A stretch of 64,000 bases of DNA from Cryptomeria japonica (GCF_030272615.1 NC_081408.1:338672793-338736792), one strand, 5' to 3'. Positions 34,551 to 45,900 are shown, counted from the stretch's first letter. Translations and numbers: made by a program. Notes: generated by a model from the letters alone, not told the origin.

Positions 34551-34880
34551 ATCCTTTCTGATTATTTATGGTTAGATCTGAAAATTGGCTTCCTTGATTA
34601 CATTTCCATGTTTGATCTTTTGCAAATTTTAGAGGTTAATTGCATAAAAACCCTAAATTTTCTTTTTAGTAATTGAGCTTGTGAAATGGTTAATGGTTAA
34701 TGCTTGTTTCAGATCTACCCTTCTATTACAAATTATCAATTCATATCTCTGCTTTAATTCTGAAAATTAAGTGGTTAAGTGTCAAAACCCTAATTTTTAA
34801 AACCCTCTTGATTCAACCTTTGACCGACAATTGCACTGATCAAAACATTTCCAAATCAGCTATAACTTTGGATTCCGCAA

Positions 34881-35608
34881 TAAAATCATAATATCTTTCA
34901 TCCTTGAAAATTTGGAAAAAAGTTGTGAGGACCGTGTGCACCCCGAGCGCCATCGTCCCCGACATTTTTTCCGAAATTTCGGGAGTTAGATCTTACTGTA
35001 TTTTTCTGCTAAAATCCAGAATTTTTGCTGATTTTATCAATTACAACACTTTCAAAATTAAAGTCAAAGTTGGTCTTGTGATTGCTTGGATTAAGGCTTC
35101 TAATCATTCAAAAATTGTTGAAATTGAAATTTTGTGTCGAAATTGTGCTTCTTATTGTCCTAAATCTGACAAGTGTGTTGGCGTTCATTTGAAATTTCAG
35201 TGCTTTATTCAAATTCTTGCAATTTGTGACTTTTGAAATTAAGTGTTTAATTACAACAACTTTGATTTCCGCTTTCAAAATTGAATTTTGCGTGAAATTG
35301 AGTCAACTTTTAAAATTCAAAACTAGCATTGCTTTTGGTATTCCCTCTAAAATCATAAAGTTCAAAATTTCAGTTTCCCTCTCTTTTTCAAAATTCAAAT
35401 TTTGCATTTTTCAACAATCTTGGTAGGGTTCAATTTTGAAATTGCAACTTTAATTTGGCCTATCTACGGATCATAAAATCACTCAATTTTTTCAGATTAG
35501 CTTTAAAATCATTATAACTTTCATCCCTGAAAATTTTGAAAAAAGTTGCGAGGACCATGTGCACTCCGAGCGCCACGGTCCCTGACATTTTTTTTGAAAT
35601 TTCGGGAG
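34881..35608 (+). repeat. Two direct repeats in the G2 leader
   Basis: About 105 bp at 34881-34985 recur at 35504-35608. Each has a CTTTCATCC...TGAAAATTT start, a GC-rich core (GAGGACCGTGTGCACCCCGA or a near copy), then GACATTTTTT and GAAATTTCGGGAG. The core is also found in both LTRs (near 34125 and 40740). Confidence 0.85.
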
Positions 35609-35799
35609 ATTGTCGTGATTGCATTTAACAGCCTAAATCTAGGAGATTGGCTGATTTTATTGAAATTCGCTACCTCTAAAATTCAAAATATTCTCTCTCT
35701 CTTTAGTGCATGACTTTTACAACAATAAGCCCTACTTACACTATTCCTATTAGATGAAGCCTTAGAATTAAGTCTTTCCAAGGTTTAATTACCAAGGAG

Positions 35800-37998
35800 A
35801 TGGAACCTAATTTGAATGGCCTTTTTAACGAGGACACGGGTAATTCCTCTAATCCTCTTAATGATGAAGAAGCTCTCCATGAGGTTTTTGTAGAACAACT
35901 TTCGAAATTGGATAACCAATTTGATGATTTTCAGCAATGGATGTCTCAAGAGTATCCCAATAGTCAAGCTCTTTCATTAATTGAGGGTCTAAAACGTATG
36001 GTTCAAAGTGATAAGAATGGAATTGATATTTTGCGTGGTATTGCACACATTGTGGATTCGAATGTGATGCCTATGAAGAGTTGTGCTGAAACTTTAGGTT
36101 ATACACAACCTCCCACTCAAGTCAATCATTCTATTCCTTTGACAACTTCTATTGCTAGCATACCTACTTTTACATCAAATATAATGACTACTTCTATACA
36201 AGACATTCCCCCTATGATCACCAGTCATGGGGGCAATCCTTCCTCTTCAATTAACCCTCTTCCTTCATTCAATCTGACTTCTTCATTCATTCCTTCAATG
36301 AGTGTCCCTATTACATCTCCACAAATGAACCTGGTGCAAGGGGGCAATTCATTCAACCATTCCATTCCTCCTTGTAGTGCTCCTCTTTTCCAATCATCTC
36401 CTATGAATAACTATCATAGTGTCCTGCCACCTTACTCTCAATTAATACCTTCTTTCAATAACATAATACCTCCATCACAATCTAACATGTCTAATATGAA
36501 CTCTTCAACTGAAGCGACCATTAACAATCTTGCACAAACTGTCTCTTGTTTACAGCAACAAATTGCCTCTATGAATCAATCTAAGTTTAGTGTGCCCACA
36601 TTTGATGTTGCGAGCCCACTTTCTCTTGACATTGTTCGAGGTATCCCCCCTAAACATGTTGAAATCCCACATTTAGAGCTTTATAGTGGTAAAGGCGATC
36701 CTCTAACACATGTTAAGACTTTTCAAACAATATGTATCGATTTTGCTTATGACCAAAGGTTGCTTGCAAAACTATTTACTAGGACATTAAGAGATAAAGC
36801 CCTACAATGGTATTGCTCGTTGCCTTCTTATTCTATTACTTCTTTCGAACAACTTGCAAATGCTTTTATTCAACAATTTCAAAACAATATAAGTCCTAAA
36901 GTTACTTTGATCTATTTAATGCATTGTAAACAAGGTGTTAAAGAAAAAGTGACTGATTTCATTGGTAGATATAAGCATTTGTATGCTCAAATCTCTTTTC
37001 TAGTGCCTGACAATGATATTCAAAGAATATTTATTTCTAATTTACAAAAAGATATTAGAGAAAAACTTCTGTTTTCTGAGTTTACTTCTTTCCAACAGTT
37101 GTGTGCAACTCTTCACAATTATCAACTGACTGTTAGTCAAATGGAACAAGCAAATCCTATGGCTCCGAGTGATAAGGGTGATAGTAGTCAACAACCATTT
37201 GGGAAGTTTAAACCGAACAGAGAATCCATTAAATTCAATGAAAACATCATCAACAACAATGTGAATGTAGCATCAGGTGTGCCTCCTATTTCTAAGTTTT
37301 TCAGGAAAGAAAGAAAGTTTACTCCTTTGAATGAATCATTGCATAGTATTATGAATAAGTTATTGGAACAAAATGTGCTTACTCTTCCTCCTATAAAGCA
37401 AATTGATCCTACAAAGATTAATTCACCCTATTTTGATAACAAATCTTTTTGTCAATTTCATCGTCAACCTGGGCATGATACTGAAAAATGTTTTTCTTTA
37501 AAGGGTAAAATTCAAGATTTGATTGATAATAAGACTATCTCTGTTTTGGGAGTGAATGATAAAGGCAACACATCTGTAGCTCCTCCTAACCAAAATCTTA
37601 AGATTTTTACTGATCCATTACCTTCTCATACCTCTAATGTGATTGAGACTAATGATTCCTCTTTCTCATCTGATGGTCTTGTGTCTATGACTCCGAATGT
37701 GATTAACTTTGTAGAGCAGAAAGAAAACCCTAAAGAACCTTCCATCACATTTGATTCTAGTGAAACTATCAGGGCACCTGATGGTCCTTTATATATAGTT
37801 GCAAAAGTCAAGAATACACCTTGCCATGGAGTGCTTATTGATCCTTCGTGCATGGTTGATGTTATTACTGAAGAATTTCTTTTTACTTTGCAATTGAATC
37901 AAGTGATCTATGAAAAAATAGATGTGGTTGTGAAATTATTTGATGCATTTTCTTCTCCTGCAATTGGTTCTATTACATTACCTATTGAAGGTCCATAA
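35800..37998 (+). CDS. G2 gag with protease-like C-terminus (732 codons, intact)
   Basis: ATG 35800 to TAA 37996 without interruption, which is unusual in this window. Residues 1-90 are acidic. Residues 100-240 are rich in Pro, Ser, Thr and Asn. A short coiled coil (NNLAQTVSCLQQQIASMNQ) comes next. Residues 285-440 form a gypsy capsid domain: LELYSGKGDP, FTRTLRDKALQWYCSLP, FEQLANAFIQQF and a final LCATLHNYQ. Near residue 550 is a knuckle-like CQFHRQPGHDTEKC. Residues 655-732 resemble the start of a retropepsin (GVLIDPSCMVDVITEE), but the expected Asp-Ser/Thr-Gly is Asp-Pro-Ser. The frame ends early relative to the usual protease. The product would package element RNA; protease activity is doubtful. 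Confidence 0.85.
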   Translation: MEPNLNGLFNEDTGNSSNPLNDEEALHEVFVEQLSKLDNQFDDFQQWMSQEYPNSQALSLIEGLKRMVQSDKNGIDILRGIAHIVDSNVMPMKSCAETLGYTQPPTQVNHSIPLTTSIASIPTFTSNIMTTSIQDIPPMITSHGGNPSSSINPLPSFNLTSSFIPSMSVPITSPQMNLVQGGNSFNHSIPPCSAPLFQSSPMNNYHSVLPPYSQLIPSFNNIIPPSQSNMSNMNSSTEATINNLAQTVSCLQQQIASMNQSKFSVPTFDVASPLSLDIVRGIPPKHVEIPHLELYSGKGDPLTHVKTFQTICIDFAYDQRLLAKLFTRTLRDKALQWYCSLPSYSITSFEQLANAFIQQFQNNISPKVTLIYLMHCKQGVKEKVTDFIGRYKHLYAQISFLVPDNDIQRIFISNLQKDIREKLLFSEFTSFQQLCATLHNYQLTVSQMEQANPMAPSDKGDSSQQPFGKFKPNRESIKFNENIINNNVNVASGVPPISKFFRKERKFTPLNESLHSIMNKLLEQNVLTLPPIKQIDPTKINSPYFDNKSFCQFHRQPGHDTEKCFSLKGKIQDLIDNKTISVLGVNDKGNTSVAPPNQNLKIFTDPLPSHTSNVIETNDSSFSSDGLVSMTPNVINFVEQKENPKEPSITFDSSETIRAPDGPLYIVAKVKNTPCHGVLIDPSCMVDVITEEFLFTLQLNQVIYEKIDVVVKLFDAFSSPAIGSITLPIEGP

Positions 37999-39142
37999 CA
38001 AATCCCTTGATGTGAACTTTGCTATTATTCCTTCATCCGAACAATTTCGTGTGAAGCTAGGCTATCCTTGGCTATCTTCCATGAAAGCTATTGCTTCTCC
38101 TATTCATAAGTGTTTGAAATGTCCCCATAATGGTGAAGTTGTTACTATCAATCATAGTCTCTTTAAACCAGCTGAAAGAACTTCTAGTGTTCCTATTGAT
38201 TATTTTTGGCCTAAACAATTCCAATCTCTTCCACCGCGAAGTGATCTTCTTTTCAAATCTTATCAAAAGTGGCAAATAGATATGATCCTATCTCTAAGTG
38301 AACCTAGAACACCCAAGCTTGATATTCCTATCATTCTTGAGAAGGAAGTTCTTCCTTTGAAAGATAAAACTAATGTCTTTCCTCAAGAAGATTCCCAACC
38401 CATTCCTATGGATGTGACTATGTCTATGTCTAATAAACTTTCTAAAAGTAGGCCTATACCTCCTTGTCATGATGGACTTGGTCTCCTTCCTAAACCAAAC
38501 ATTCCTCCTTTATATAGAGCAGTTCCTCCTCCTTCCTCTTATGGAGAGAAGAGACCTTCCTCTTCTCCTATTATTCAGCCTAAGAGACCACAATGTAAAC
38601 ACCCAAGTGATAGGGATGAGAAAATTCCTCCTCCTCAATCTTCTCCACTTCCTACTAAGACTAGACAAAATCGTTCTGCACGTGAATGCCGACGAAAGCG
38701 TCATCTTAGAGCTCAAGCAGCTGCTTCTCAAACTTTGCAATCCCCAAAAACACCTTCAACAAGCATTATTCCATTTTCTCCAAAATCTCCTAAACATAAG
38801 ATGCATGATGGTTTTGATCCTGTGCGAGTTAAAGATCCTATTTTTATAAATCTTCATGATGATATAAATGAAAATGTTATTCATGATGAAAATGTTACTC
38901 CTCTTGCTTTTGATAGTGAATATGAACTTGTTGATATTGATAACCATCTATCTAATGAATTTTCTAAAGCACTTATCCTAGCTCCTAGACAAGAGCAACG
39001 TGGCTTGGAACATGAACATAGCCCTTGTTTGGATCTTGTGATAGCTTCGTCTGCTGTGTTGGATGTTCCTCCTCTAGCGTGTTCCCTACCTTCCCAAAAC
39101 ATTGATCAGCAAGATTGGGGGGTAGATGACATGCTAGACTAG
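37990..39142 (+). pseudogene. G2 frame-shifted continuation: protease tail and Pro/basic-rich region
   Basis: The frame shifts just before 37998. The new frame continues the protease-type fold with FAIIPSSEQFRVKLGYPWLS and IHKCLKCPHNGEVVTINHS, as in plant gypsy polyproteins. It then leaves known domains. About 300 residues rich in Pro, Ser and Lys follow, with a strongly basic RSARECRRKRHLRAQAAASQ segment, an acidic stretch, and an end at TAG 39140 (DWGVDDMLD). RT would be expected here and is absent. A one-base indel or a programmed shift is needed to join it to the preceding ORF; an indel is the simpler view. Confidence 0.7.
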
Positions 39143-39886
39143 TTTCATTAGCATAGCAGACTCTCTCCTCCTCTCTTGTGTTAGTTCTTCTATGTGTTAT
39201 TCTCATTCGTCTATTTGTTGTCCTTAGTGTTGTCTACTTGAGGACGATGCAAAGCATTGAGATCTCTTTTGGTCTCTCTCATGTTGACTGAAAAGACACA
39301 TGTGTTCCCTTCTTCTAGGTGACCTTCCTTGATTGGGGAATGAAGAACAATTATGCATACATACATTTGATATACATGAATTATCATACAGCATACTGAC
39401 CCCGAGGAAAGCGAAGTCACCTCGTGCTTTGTGTTTTGTGTTTATTATCCTTGGGTTTATCTCACACTTGGGGGTTAAATCTTCATGATAATGTGCTCCT
39501 TTCCCTTCTCATTTCTTATGTGTATCACTACCTTAAAGCAATCACCCCCGTTGAGGCGTGTGCGATCGCTTTAATGTAGGGGGGCATACACCCCGTCTAT
39601 CCCTTTAGGATACTTGAAAATTTCATGGTGAACTTAGCTTTGCCTTGAAAATTTTTGGTATTTTTCTTGCATGACTCATAGTGAGGGAACCTTACTACTA
39701 ACAGTCATGGTTCTCCCTCGTGATCTTCCCTTTTACTTTGTCAATTGAAGTCGTAAGATCCTTAGTCCACTGGGGGTTGGGTGTATCTTGCCTCCTTGAC
39801 GTGGTGAAAGTCTTTCAATGTTGTTTCCTTGTACTTTACCGGAAGTATGAGCGCACGCTTATACTCCCGCTAAAGTGGGGTTTAAA
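39143..39886 (+). other. G2 3' untranslated region with PPT
   Basis: No coding signal. It ends in the purine-rich AAAGTGGGGTTTAAA (39872-39886), directly before the 3' LTR. A C-rich and G-rich stretch near 39545-39595 stands out. Confidence 0.65.
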
Positions 39887-41140
39887 TGTAGCCTCCTAAA
39901 ATTGTGACACTTGCAATTTTGACTGCATTTGGGTCTTCATGATGGTGATGCAACACTGAACCTGAATGGAGACCTCGAAACTTGTTCATGACATCAAAAA
40001 TTGCATTTTTCAGCACCCTGGCCTAATCCTCCTTGCACCCTGTTGTCCCTGGAGGTGGGACCATGGCGCCCAGTGCCTTGGTCCTTCAGGACTAGGGCGC
40101 CCAGTGCCCTGGTCCCCTAGGACCATGGCGCCCAGCGCCCTGGTCCCTGGCCCTATTTTTGGGCCTGGTCTGTTTTGGGCATCGGGTCTTTATGTTTGCA
40201 AATTGGAAAATAATGTTTCTTGGTTGGCCTAAGGTCGCAAAAATCAGTCTATCAACCCTAATTGACAAGTATATAAACTACATTTTCCTCTCCCATTTTG
40301 GTGGATGAAAAGAGGAAGGACATATGTGTACAAAAGGTGGAAACAATATTCAAACATTCAAGCATTCAAGCATTCAAGCATTCCTTCAAGAAATTGATCA
40401 TTCTAAGTCTCCATTCAAGGCTAAGTGTTGCATTTAAGACAAGGATTCAACCATTGAAGAGGAGATCACATACAACAACATCTACACCTTCGCATGTAAG
40501 AATACAAACATTCTTACAACAAGGTACTAGTACTTGTTTTACATTACAATCATTTACAACATTTCTCATTTCTTGATTAATTCCAAAACCGGGGTTTGAC
40601 CTAAGGGAAAACCCCTAATCCCTAACCCCCCAATCATCCTCTCTTTTCTGTGTGTAGGTTGCAGGTACGTGGCTATAATTGAAGATCTGGAATCCTTGTG
40701 CAGAGATGAACAGATCCCCCTTCGTTTCACGGATTTTTCAGAGAACCGTGTGCACACCGGGTGCCATCGTCCTGTCAACTTTCACTCAAATTTGCAAGAC
40801 AACACTGTCTCAACATTTTACTGCTAATTCCAGGTCCCCAGCTTCATCCTATATTCCTATCTCTGTTTATAAGTGAATCTTTCTCACTTTTCATGCATTC
40901 CTAGCTTAATCCTTCTATCTACATTCTTTACAAAAGAGGGTAGCCTTGCTGTCTTAACCCTTGAAACTCATTTAGAATCTAATCTTGCATTGTGTGGGAT
41001 TGGATCTTGTGGGTTTCAACCCCTCTTTTGAATGTAAAGTCTCCCGTAAGTGAAAACCGTCAACCCTAGTGACCTCCTTCCCCTCTCCTCGGAGTGGTGG
41101 GGGGAACACTTAGGGTTCGCTCACGATTTTTCGCTTTACA
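39887..41140 (+). repeat. 3' LTR of G2
   Basis: TGTAGCCTCC to CGCTTTACA, 1,254 bp, followed by the TSD ATCAC. It aligns with 33300-34528, with one extra 31-bp palindromic unit and scattered substitutions. Confidence 0.95.
40058..40146. repeat. Palindromic 31-bp tandem units in G2 3' LTR (three copies)
   Basis: Units start at 40058, 40089 and 40120, exactly 31 bp apart. Each runs from GGACCA or GGACTA to TGGTCC. Confidence 0.88.
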
Positions 41141-42330
41141 ATCACTTTTAGCCTCAAACTTGCTAACATAGTCACCTCTCTTCATAAAATATTTATAGCT
41201 AAATATCTTAAAATAACTGACATTAGGTGATCTACCATACCAGTATTCATAAGGAGTTTTATCCTTACCTCTCTTTACCAATATCCAGTTCATAGTGTAG
41301 ACAATTTTGTTGAGAGCTTCTCTCTAGAAAGTTTTTGCTACACCTCCTTGTATCAACATTGTTCTAGCATTTTCAACAACTGACTGGTTGTTCCTCTCTA
41401 TAATACCATTCTTCTATGGTGATATCAGTGCAGAAAGGTTCCTTTTGATACCATTTTCTTTACAATATCTAGTGAATTCCACTAAGTTAAATTCACCACC
41501 TTGATCAGTCCTCAGACACTTTATCTTTTTGCCACTTTCCTTTTTAGCTAAGGTCCTGAATGCCTGGAACTTACTAAAATCTTTTGTCTTATCCTTCAAG
41601 AATGTGACCCACATCATTCTTGAGCAATCATCAGTGAAGATCATAAAATATCTGTCACCTTGAATACTTTTAGTCCTTATTGGTCTATAAAGATCTGTAT
41701 GAACCAAATCTAACAGATGTTCTACTGAAAAATATTTTCTCTTAAAAGTTGAGGATGTCATGTTTCCCAACTGACATTCCTTACATAGAGCATTAACCAA
41801 TTTGTCCAACTAAGGCAAACCTCTCACTGACTTAGACTTACTCACTTTGACAATGTTATCAAAATTTATATGACAAAATCTCCTATGCCAAAGCCAACTA
41901 TCATCTACTTTAGCAATTAAATAGTTGTTGACTTTAGGATTCAAGTGAAACAGGTTACCTTTAGTCTACTTGTTGGTTGCAATCAGTTCACCTTTTCTCC
42001 CATATATTTTGCACATTCTATTATTAAATTCCAATGGATAACTTCTGTCATTGAGTTGTGCAATACTCAAAAGATTGTTCTTTAATCCTTCAACCCAGTA
42101 GACATCATCTACACTACTCTTTCCATTAAGAGAAATAGTTCCCTTACCTTTTACCATGCAGGGTGAGTCATTACTGAATCTTACAAATCCTCCATCAAAT
42201 TCCTTAGAGGTAAGAAATTTTCTCTGGTCACTGATCATGTGGTGTAAACAACCATTATCAATGATCCAATCATCAGAATTATCCATGCAAGAAACTAATG
42301 CTTTCTGATTAGATGTCTCCTCTTTAATGG
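41141..42330 (-). pseudogene. Copia-1 protease and integrase (minus strand)
   Basis: From 42286 downward: a protease block DDWIIDNGCLHHMIS (Gly-Cys-Leu after IDN, where Sirevirus-like copias often have IDSGCS), then the linker. The GAG-pre-integrase zinc module follows, with WLWHRRFCHINF and ALCKECQLGNM. The integrase core has LLDLVHTDLYRPI (Asp), FTDDCSRMMWVTFLKDK and CLRTDQGGEFN (Asp). After a stop there is a degraded Glu motif, then TMNWILVKRGKDKTPYEYWYG and YFKIFSYKYF. The frame is cut by G2 after FEAKSD and resumes at 33299. Stops at several points make it inactive. Confidence 0.87.
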
Positions 42331-43374
42331 CTAGAAAAACAATGTCTTCATTGGTGTCTCCCTCAGATTCCTCATCAGTGATACCACCATCAACTGTAAT
42401 GAGACAATCTATTTTGCCTTTTCCTTTTTACTTCTTGAACTTCTCACACTTGTGATCATTGTCACCATTAAGAAAGTTAGCTGCTATGTGTCCAATCTTG
42501 TTGCATGTAAAACATTTGAAAAAATTACCTCTATACTTACCGGTACCTGTGGGCAACCGCTTGGCCAACAATGCTTCAAGCTCAAATAAACTATCTTCGT
42601 AATCAACTTCTCTGCTGGATCTAGATTCATAGCTGTGATTGACATCTCTACTTTTCTTCATAGATGGGTTAGAAACTGAAGCTCTAAATCCAGATTCAGA
42701 TTTTTGAACACTACCATCATAACCATTTAATTCAAAAGCAGTAAGCTTACGAATGATGGAATCAGGGGTTACCTTAGTTTTGTCAATTGACTTTATCTCC
42801 TAAATGGCTGCAACTCGGATAGCGTAGACTAGTAGAAGGGTTCTCAAAACCTTTATAACCACTATGGCATCTTCCACCTTACCACCAACACTCTTGATCT
42901 CACCAACTATCTCTTTGATCCTCTGGCCATACTGTTGTACTCTCACCTTCAACCATCTGCATGTCATCAAATTTTTCTCTTAGACTCTCTTCTTTGGCAA
43001 TCTTCGCATGCTCATCACCACTATAGATCTCTTCAAGTTTCTTCCATACCTCATAACCAGTCTCCAGACCATGGACATCTACATACTCTACATCTGACAA
43101 AGAAATGATAATGGCCTCCAATGCTTGATTGTTTTCTTGTTGTTATTTCTTCTGATCATCAATCATAATCCCACTAAGTGCAACATATTGAGTACCAACA
43201 TATTCCCAGTATTGACTTCCTAGACTCTTGATATAAATATTCATTCTATCACTCCATATTCTATAGTTCTCTCTATTAAACTTTGGACCTTCTTTCTTCA
43301 TCATGTTTTTCAAGATCTTTACCTCAAGTTGTTAGGCTTAGACCTTAGAGGACCTGAAATGCTCTGATTCTAGT
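42331..43374 (-). pseudogene. Copia-1 gag and primer site (minus strand)
   Basis: On the minus strand the capsid region includes IIISLSDVEYVDVHGLETGYEVWKKLEEIYSG and the KEESLREKFDDMQMVEGES block of UBN2-type copia gags. Further on, near 42510, is a knuckle CFTCNKIGHIAANF whose last Cys has become Phe. A degenerate primer site TAGAATCAGAGCA lies at 43360-43372, next to the LTR. Stops and frame changes break it into pieces at 42900-43121 and 42428-42661. Confidence 0.82.
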
Positions 43375-44756
43375 TGATGACATGATGAAAGAATAAGGAT
43401 TTGATCAACTACTTAGAGGGGGGTGTGAATCAGTAGATAGAAAACTGACATAAACTTTTCACCAAACAAAAATCAACCTCTCAAAGAAAACTCTAAATTG
43501 ACCGGTTTAAACATTGAACTTCAAATACAATATTACTGACAAGTTAAACCGGTTGACTGTTATAATAGACTAACAGTAAAACATCTATGAAACTATCAAA
43601 ACCTTTTAACCGAATCATTCAAATACTTTACTAACATAAGTAAAGCATATTTCAGATTGTTGTTGATTAACATAACAAATCAAAGTGGATTTAGCAATTA
43701 AGAAAATTAACCATAGTAAACATAATCACAAAAACATTCACCACTTGACACAATATTTTTGACGTGGAAACCCAAATGGGAAAAACCACAGTGGGGATGA
43801 ATACCCACAAATATTTTTAACTCTTCTGAAGTTTGCCCTGTTAGGAGCCAAGCCTATTAAAGCTTTACAAAAAGTCCTGTTAAGAAAAAATCCTGTTAGG
43901 GACCACCCAGTTAAGGGATTGACTATAATGCCCTACTAGAATAAATACCCAGTTAGGAGTAACCTTGGTAGAGGATTTGAAATCCAAGATAATGGACCAC
44001 CTGGTTAGAGGATTTCAATAACACTAATCTTGTTAGAGCTTACCCGATTAGGGGATTTGACTATTGTAATTGTTAGCAAACAATAGGGGTTTGCTGATCT
44101 ATTTGAATAGCACTACACTTGCTTGTTCAAATCCTTTTAATTCTCCTATCTACCTTTACAGATACTGTAGATACATCATCTGGTTCAACAACCACACTCT
44201 CTTACTCTCAACTACAAATTGCCAACACTTCAACAAAACAACTCATCAACCTTATAAACAAAATAATAGGTTGGTAACAGATCACAAACCTAAACATCAT
44301 AGAGATTACAAACAAATCAGTTCAAGTATGACCATTGGATTACATAGTAATCATTGCACATCATTCAAGACAACCTCGCCCGCTCCTTGATCACCAATTT
44401 ATCAAACACTATAACTCATCATGTGGTTTACATTACATGCAATGAACTTGCTCATTCCCAAGACAAAAACTGTTATCTCTACGCACCAAAAAACTTTTGA
44501 AACTCTTCTGATACAACATGCATATGTGTCAATCATTATTGCTCATCATTTGATCATAAACCAATACAACCAATTCACCAAAATTCATCAATTAGGGTTT
44601 ATCATATCAATAGGTAGGGTTTACTGGTTGATCTCACTTCTTCTCTAGTAATACCAGTTTCCTTCACAAGCTCACTTACCGGTTGCAAAACAATATTATT
44701 ATAACATCATTACCAGTTAATTGACATCAATGACAACATAACATTTCATTAATACA
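43375..44756 (-). repeat. 5' LTR of Copia-1 (tip deleted)
   Basis: Matches 22965-24362 but lacks the last 16 or so bases on the high-coordinate side (CATGCAAATGCCAACA in the 3' LTR). The remaining LTR joins the host element at an ATCTT that overlaps the expected GTCTT duplication. Confidence 0.88.
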
Positions 44757-45900
44757 ATCTTCAACCAAATTACCATGATAACACAAAGAATAATTTGAGG
44801 TACCCTTCAAATATATGAAGACTCTTTTGATTGCATCCCAATGAACTCTACTAGGATTAGACATATGTCTGGAAAGAACTCCCATTGCTTGATTTTTGGT
44901 TTGGTACAAACCATAGCATACATCAAACTTCCAACTGCACTCTAGTAAGGCACTCTGCTCATGTCTTCCATCTCTGATGGGGATGTAGGACAATCTGAAA
45001 CAGATAATTTTTTTCCAACTGCAAAAGGAACACATAATGGTCTACAATTCTGCATGTTGAACCTCCGCAAAACTGAATTCACATACTTACTCTAGCCTAT
45101 CCATAGCTTTCTGTTCACTCTATCTCTTCTAATTTCTATCTCAAGAATGTGCTTTGCAGCACCAAGATCTTTCATTTCAAATTTAGTAGTAAGCTGAGAC
45201 TTTATTCCTTAAATCATACCTTTCCCTTTACCAATGAATAAAATATCATCAACATACAATGCAATATATAGGAAATTATCACCATCAAATTTATAATAAA
45301 CATAGTGATCTAATTTATAATGTTCAAATATCAAACTCAACACATATGTATCAAATTTATGGTACATCCTAGTACTCTGTTTGAGGCCATACAGAGATTT
45401 CTTTAATTTATAGACCAAATTACTTTTACCTTTCAACACATAGTTCTCTAGCTGTGTCATATAAATATCCTCCTCCAAATCACCATGAAGGAAAGTAGTT
45501 TTCACATCCATTTTATCAACCTCTAAATCATAAGAAATAGCAATAGAAAGAAAAAATCTAATGGATCTCATTTTTGGAACAGGAGAAAATATCTCACTAT
45601 AGTCAACACCTTCAACCTAAGAGTATCCTTTTGCAACCAACCTTGCTTTATACTTTTCAATGCTTCCATCTGAACCAATATTTTTCATGAACACCCATTT
45701 GCAACCAATAGGCTTATGTCCTTCAGACAATGGTACAAGATCCCATGTATCATTCTTTTTCAAAGCTTTCATTTCTTCTTCCATAGGAATCTTCTAGGAT
45801 TCTGTATCATTCATACCTAATGCATCTTCTACAAATCTAGGTTCACCCATATTAGTATTTAAAGCAAAAGTACATCTCCAATCATTAGGTGAATACCTTT
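44757..45900 (-). pseudogene. Element A reverse transcriptase (minus strand)
   Basis: From about 45890 downward: EEEMKALKKNDTWDLVPL, PIGCKWVFM, KARLVAKGYS, then VDKMDVKTTFLHGDLEEDIYM, SLYGLKQSTRMYHKFD, and the catalytic ALYVDDILFIGKG. After further stops come KDLGAAKHILEIEI and YQSAVGSLMYAMV, then YLKGTSNYSLCYHGNLVE at the Copia-1 junction. The YVDD box is intact. It differs clearly from Copia-1 RT, so A belongs to another copia lineage (perhaps Tork-like, low confidence). Confidence 0.88.

Larger units (their letters stand above)
33300..41140 (+). mobile_element. G2: gag-only Ty3/gypsy-like element (TR-GAG type)
   Basis: Complete insertion of 7,841 bp in Copia-1 with perfect TSD ATCAC, LTRs of 1,229 and 1,254 bp, a primer site and a PPT (39871-39886). 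The interior has a 1.2-kb leader with repeats, an intact 732-codon gag-protease-type ORF, a second frame rich in Pro and basic residues, and a 0.7-kb 3' region. No RT, RNase H or integrase is present. Elements of this layout, gag-only with long terminal repeats, have been described in plants as TR-GAG. Mobilisation by a related autonomous gypsy element is inferred. Confidence 0.9.
22965..44756 (-). mobile_element. Copia-1: Ty1/copia element (probably Sirevirus-like), minus strand, holding N1 and G2
   Basis: 5' LTR 43375-44756, gag 42428-43374, protease and integrase 42330 down to 41141, then G2. Integrase C-terminus, RT and RNase H follow from 33299 to 31618, then N1. The rest of RNase H and the 3' region run from 24989, and the 3' LTR is at 22965-24362. 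Removing N1, G2 and their TSDs leaves about 7.3 kb. The frame is restored exactly across both junctions. Several purine tracts before the 3' LTR, and RT wording close to element C, suggest the Sirevirus branch. This lineage call is moderate. Numerous stops and frame changes show that it is inactive. Confidence 0.88.

Noticed and set aside
34700-35426. Open frames in the G2 leader
   Set aside because: No start context or motif; they overlap the leader repeats and end before the real gag start at 35800.
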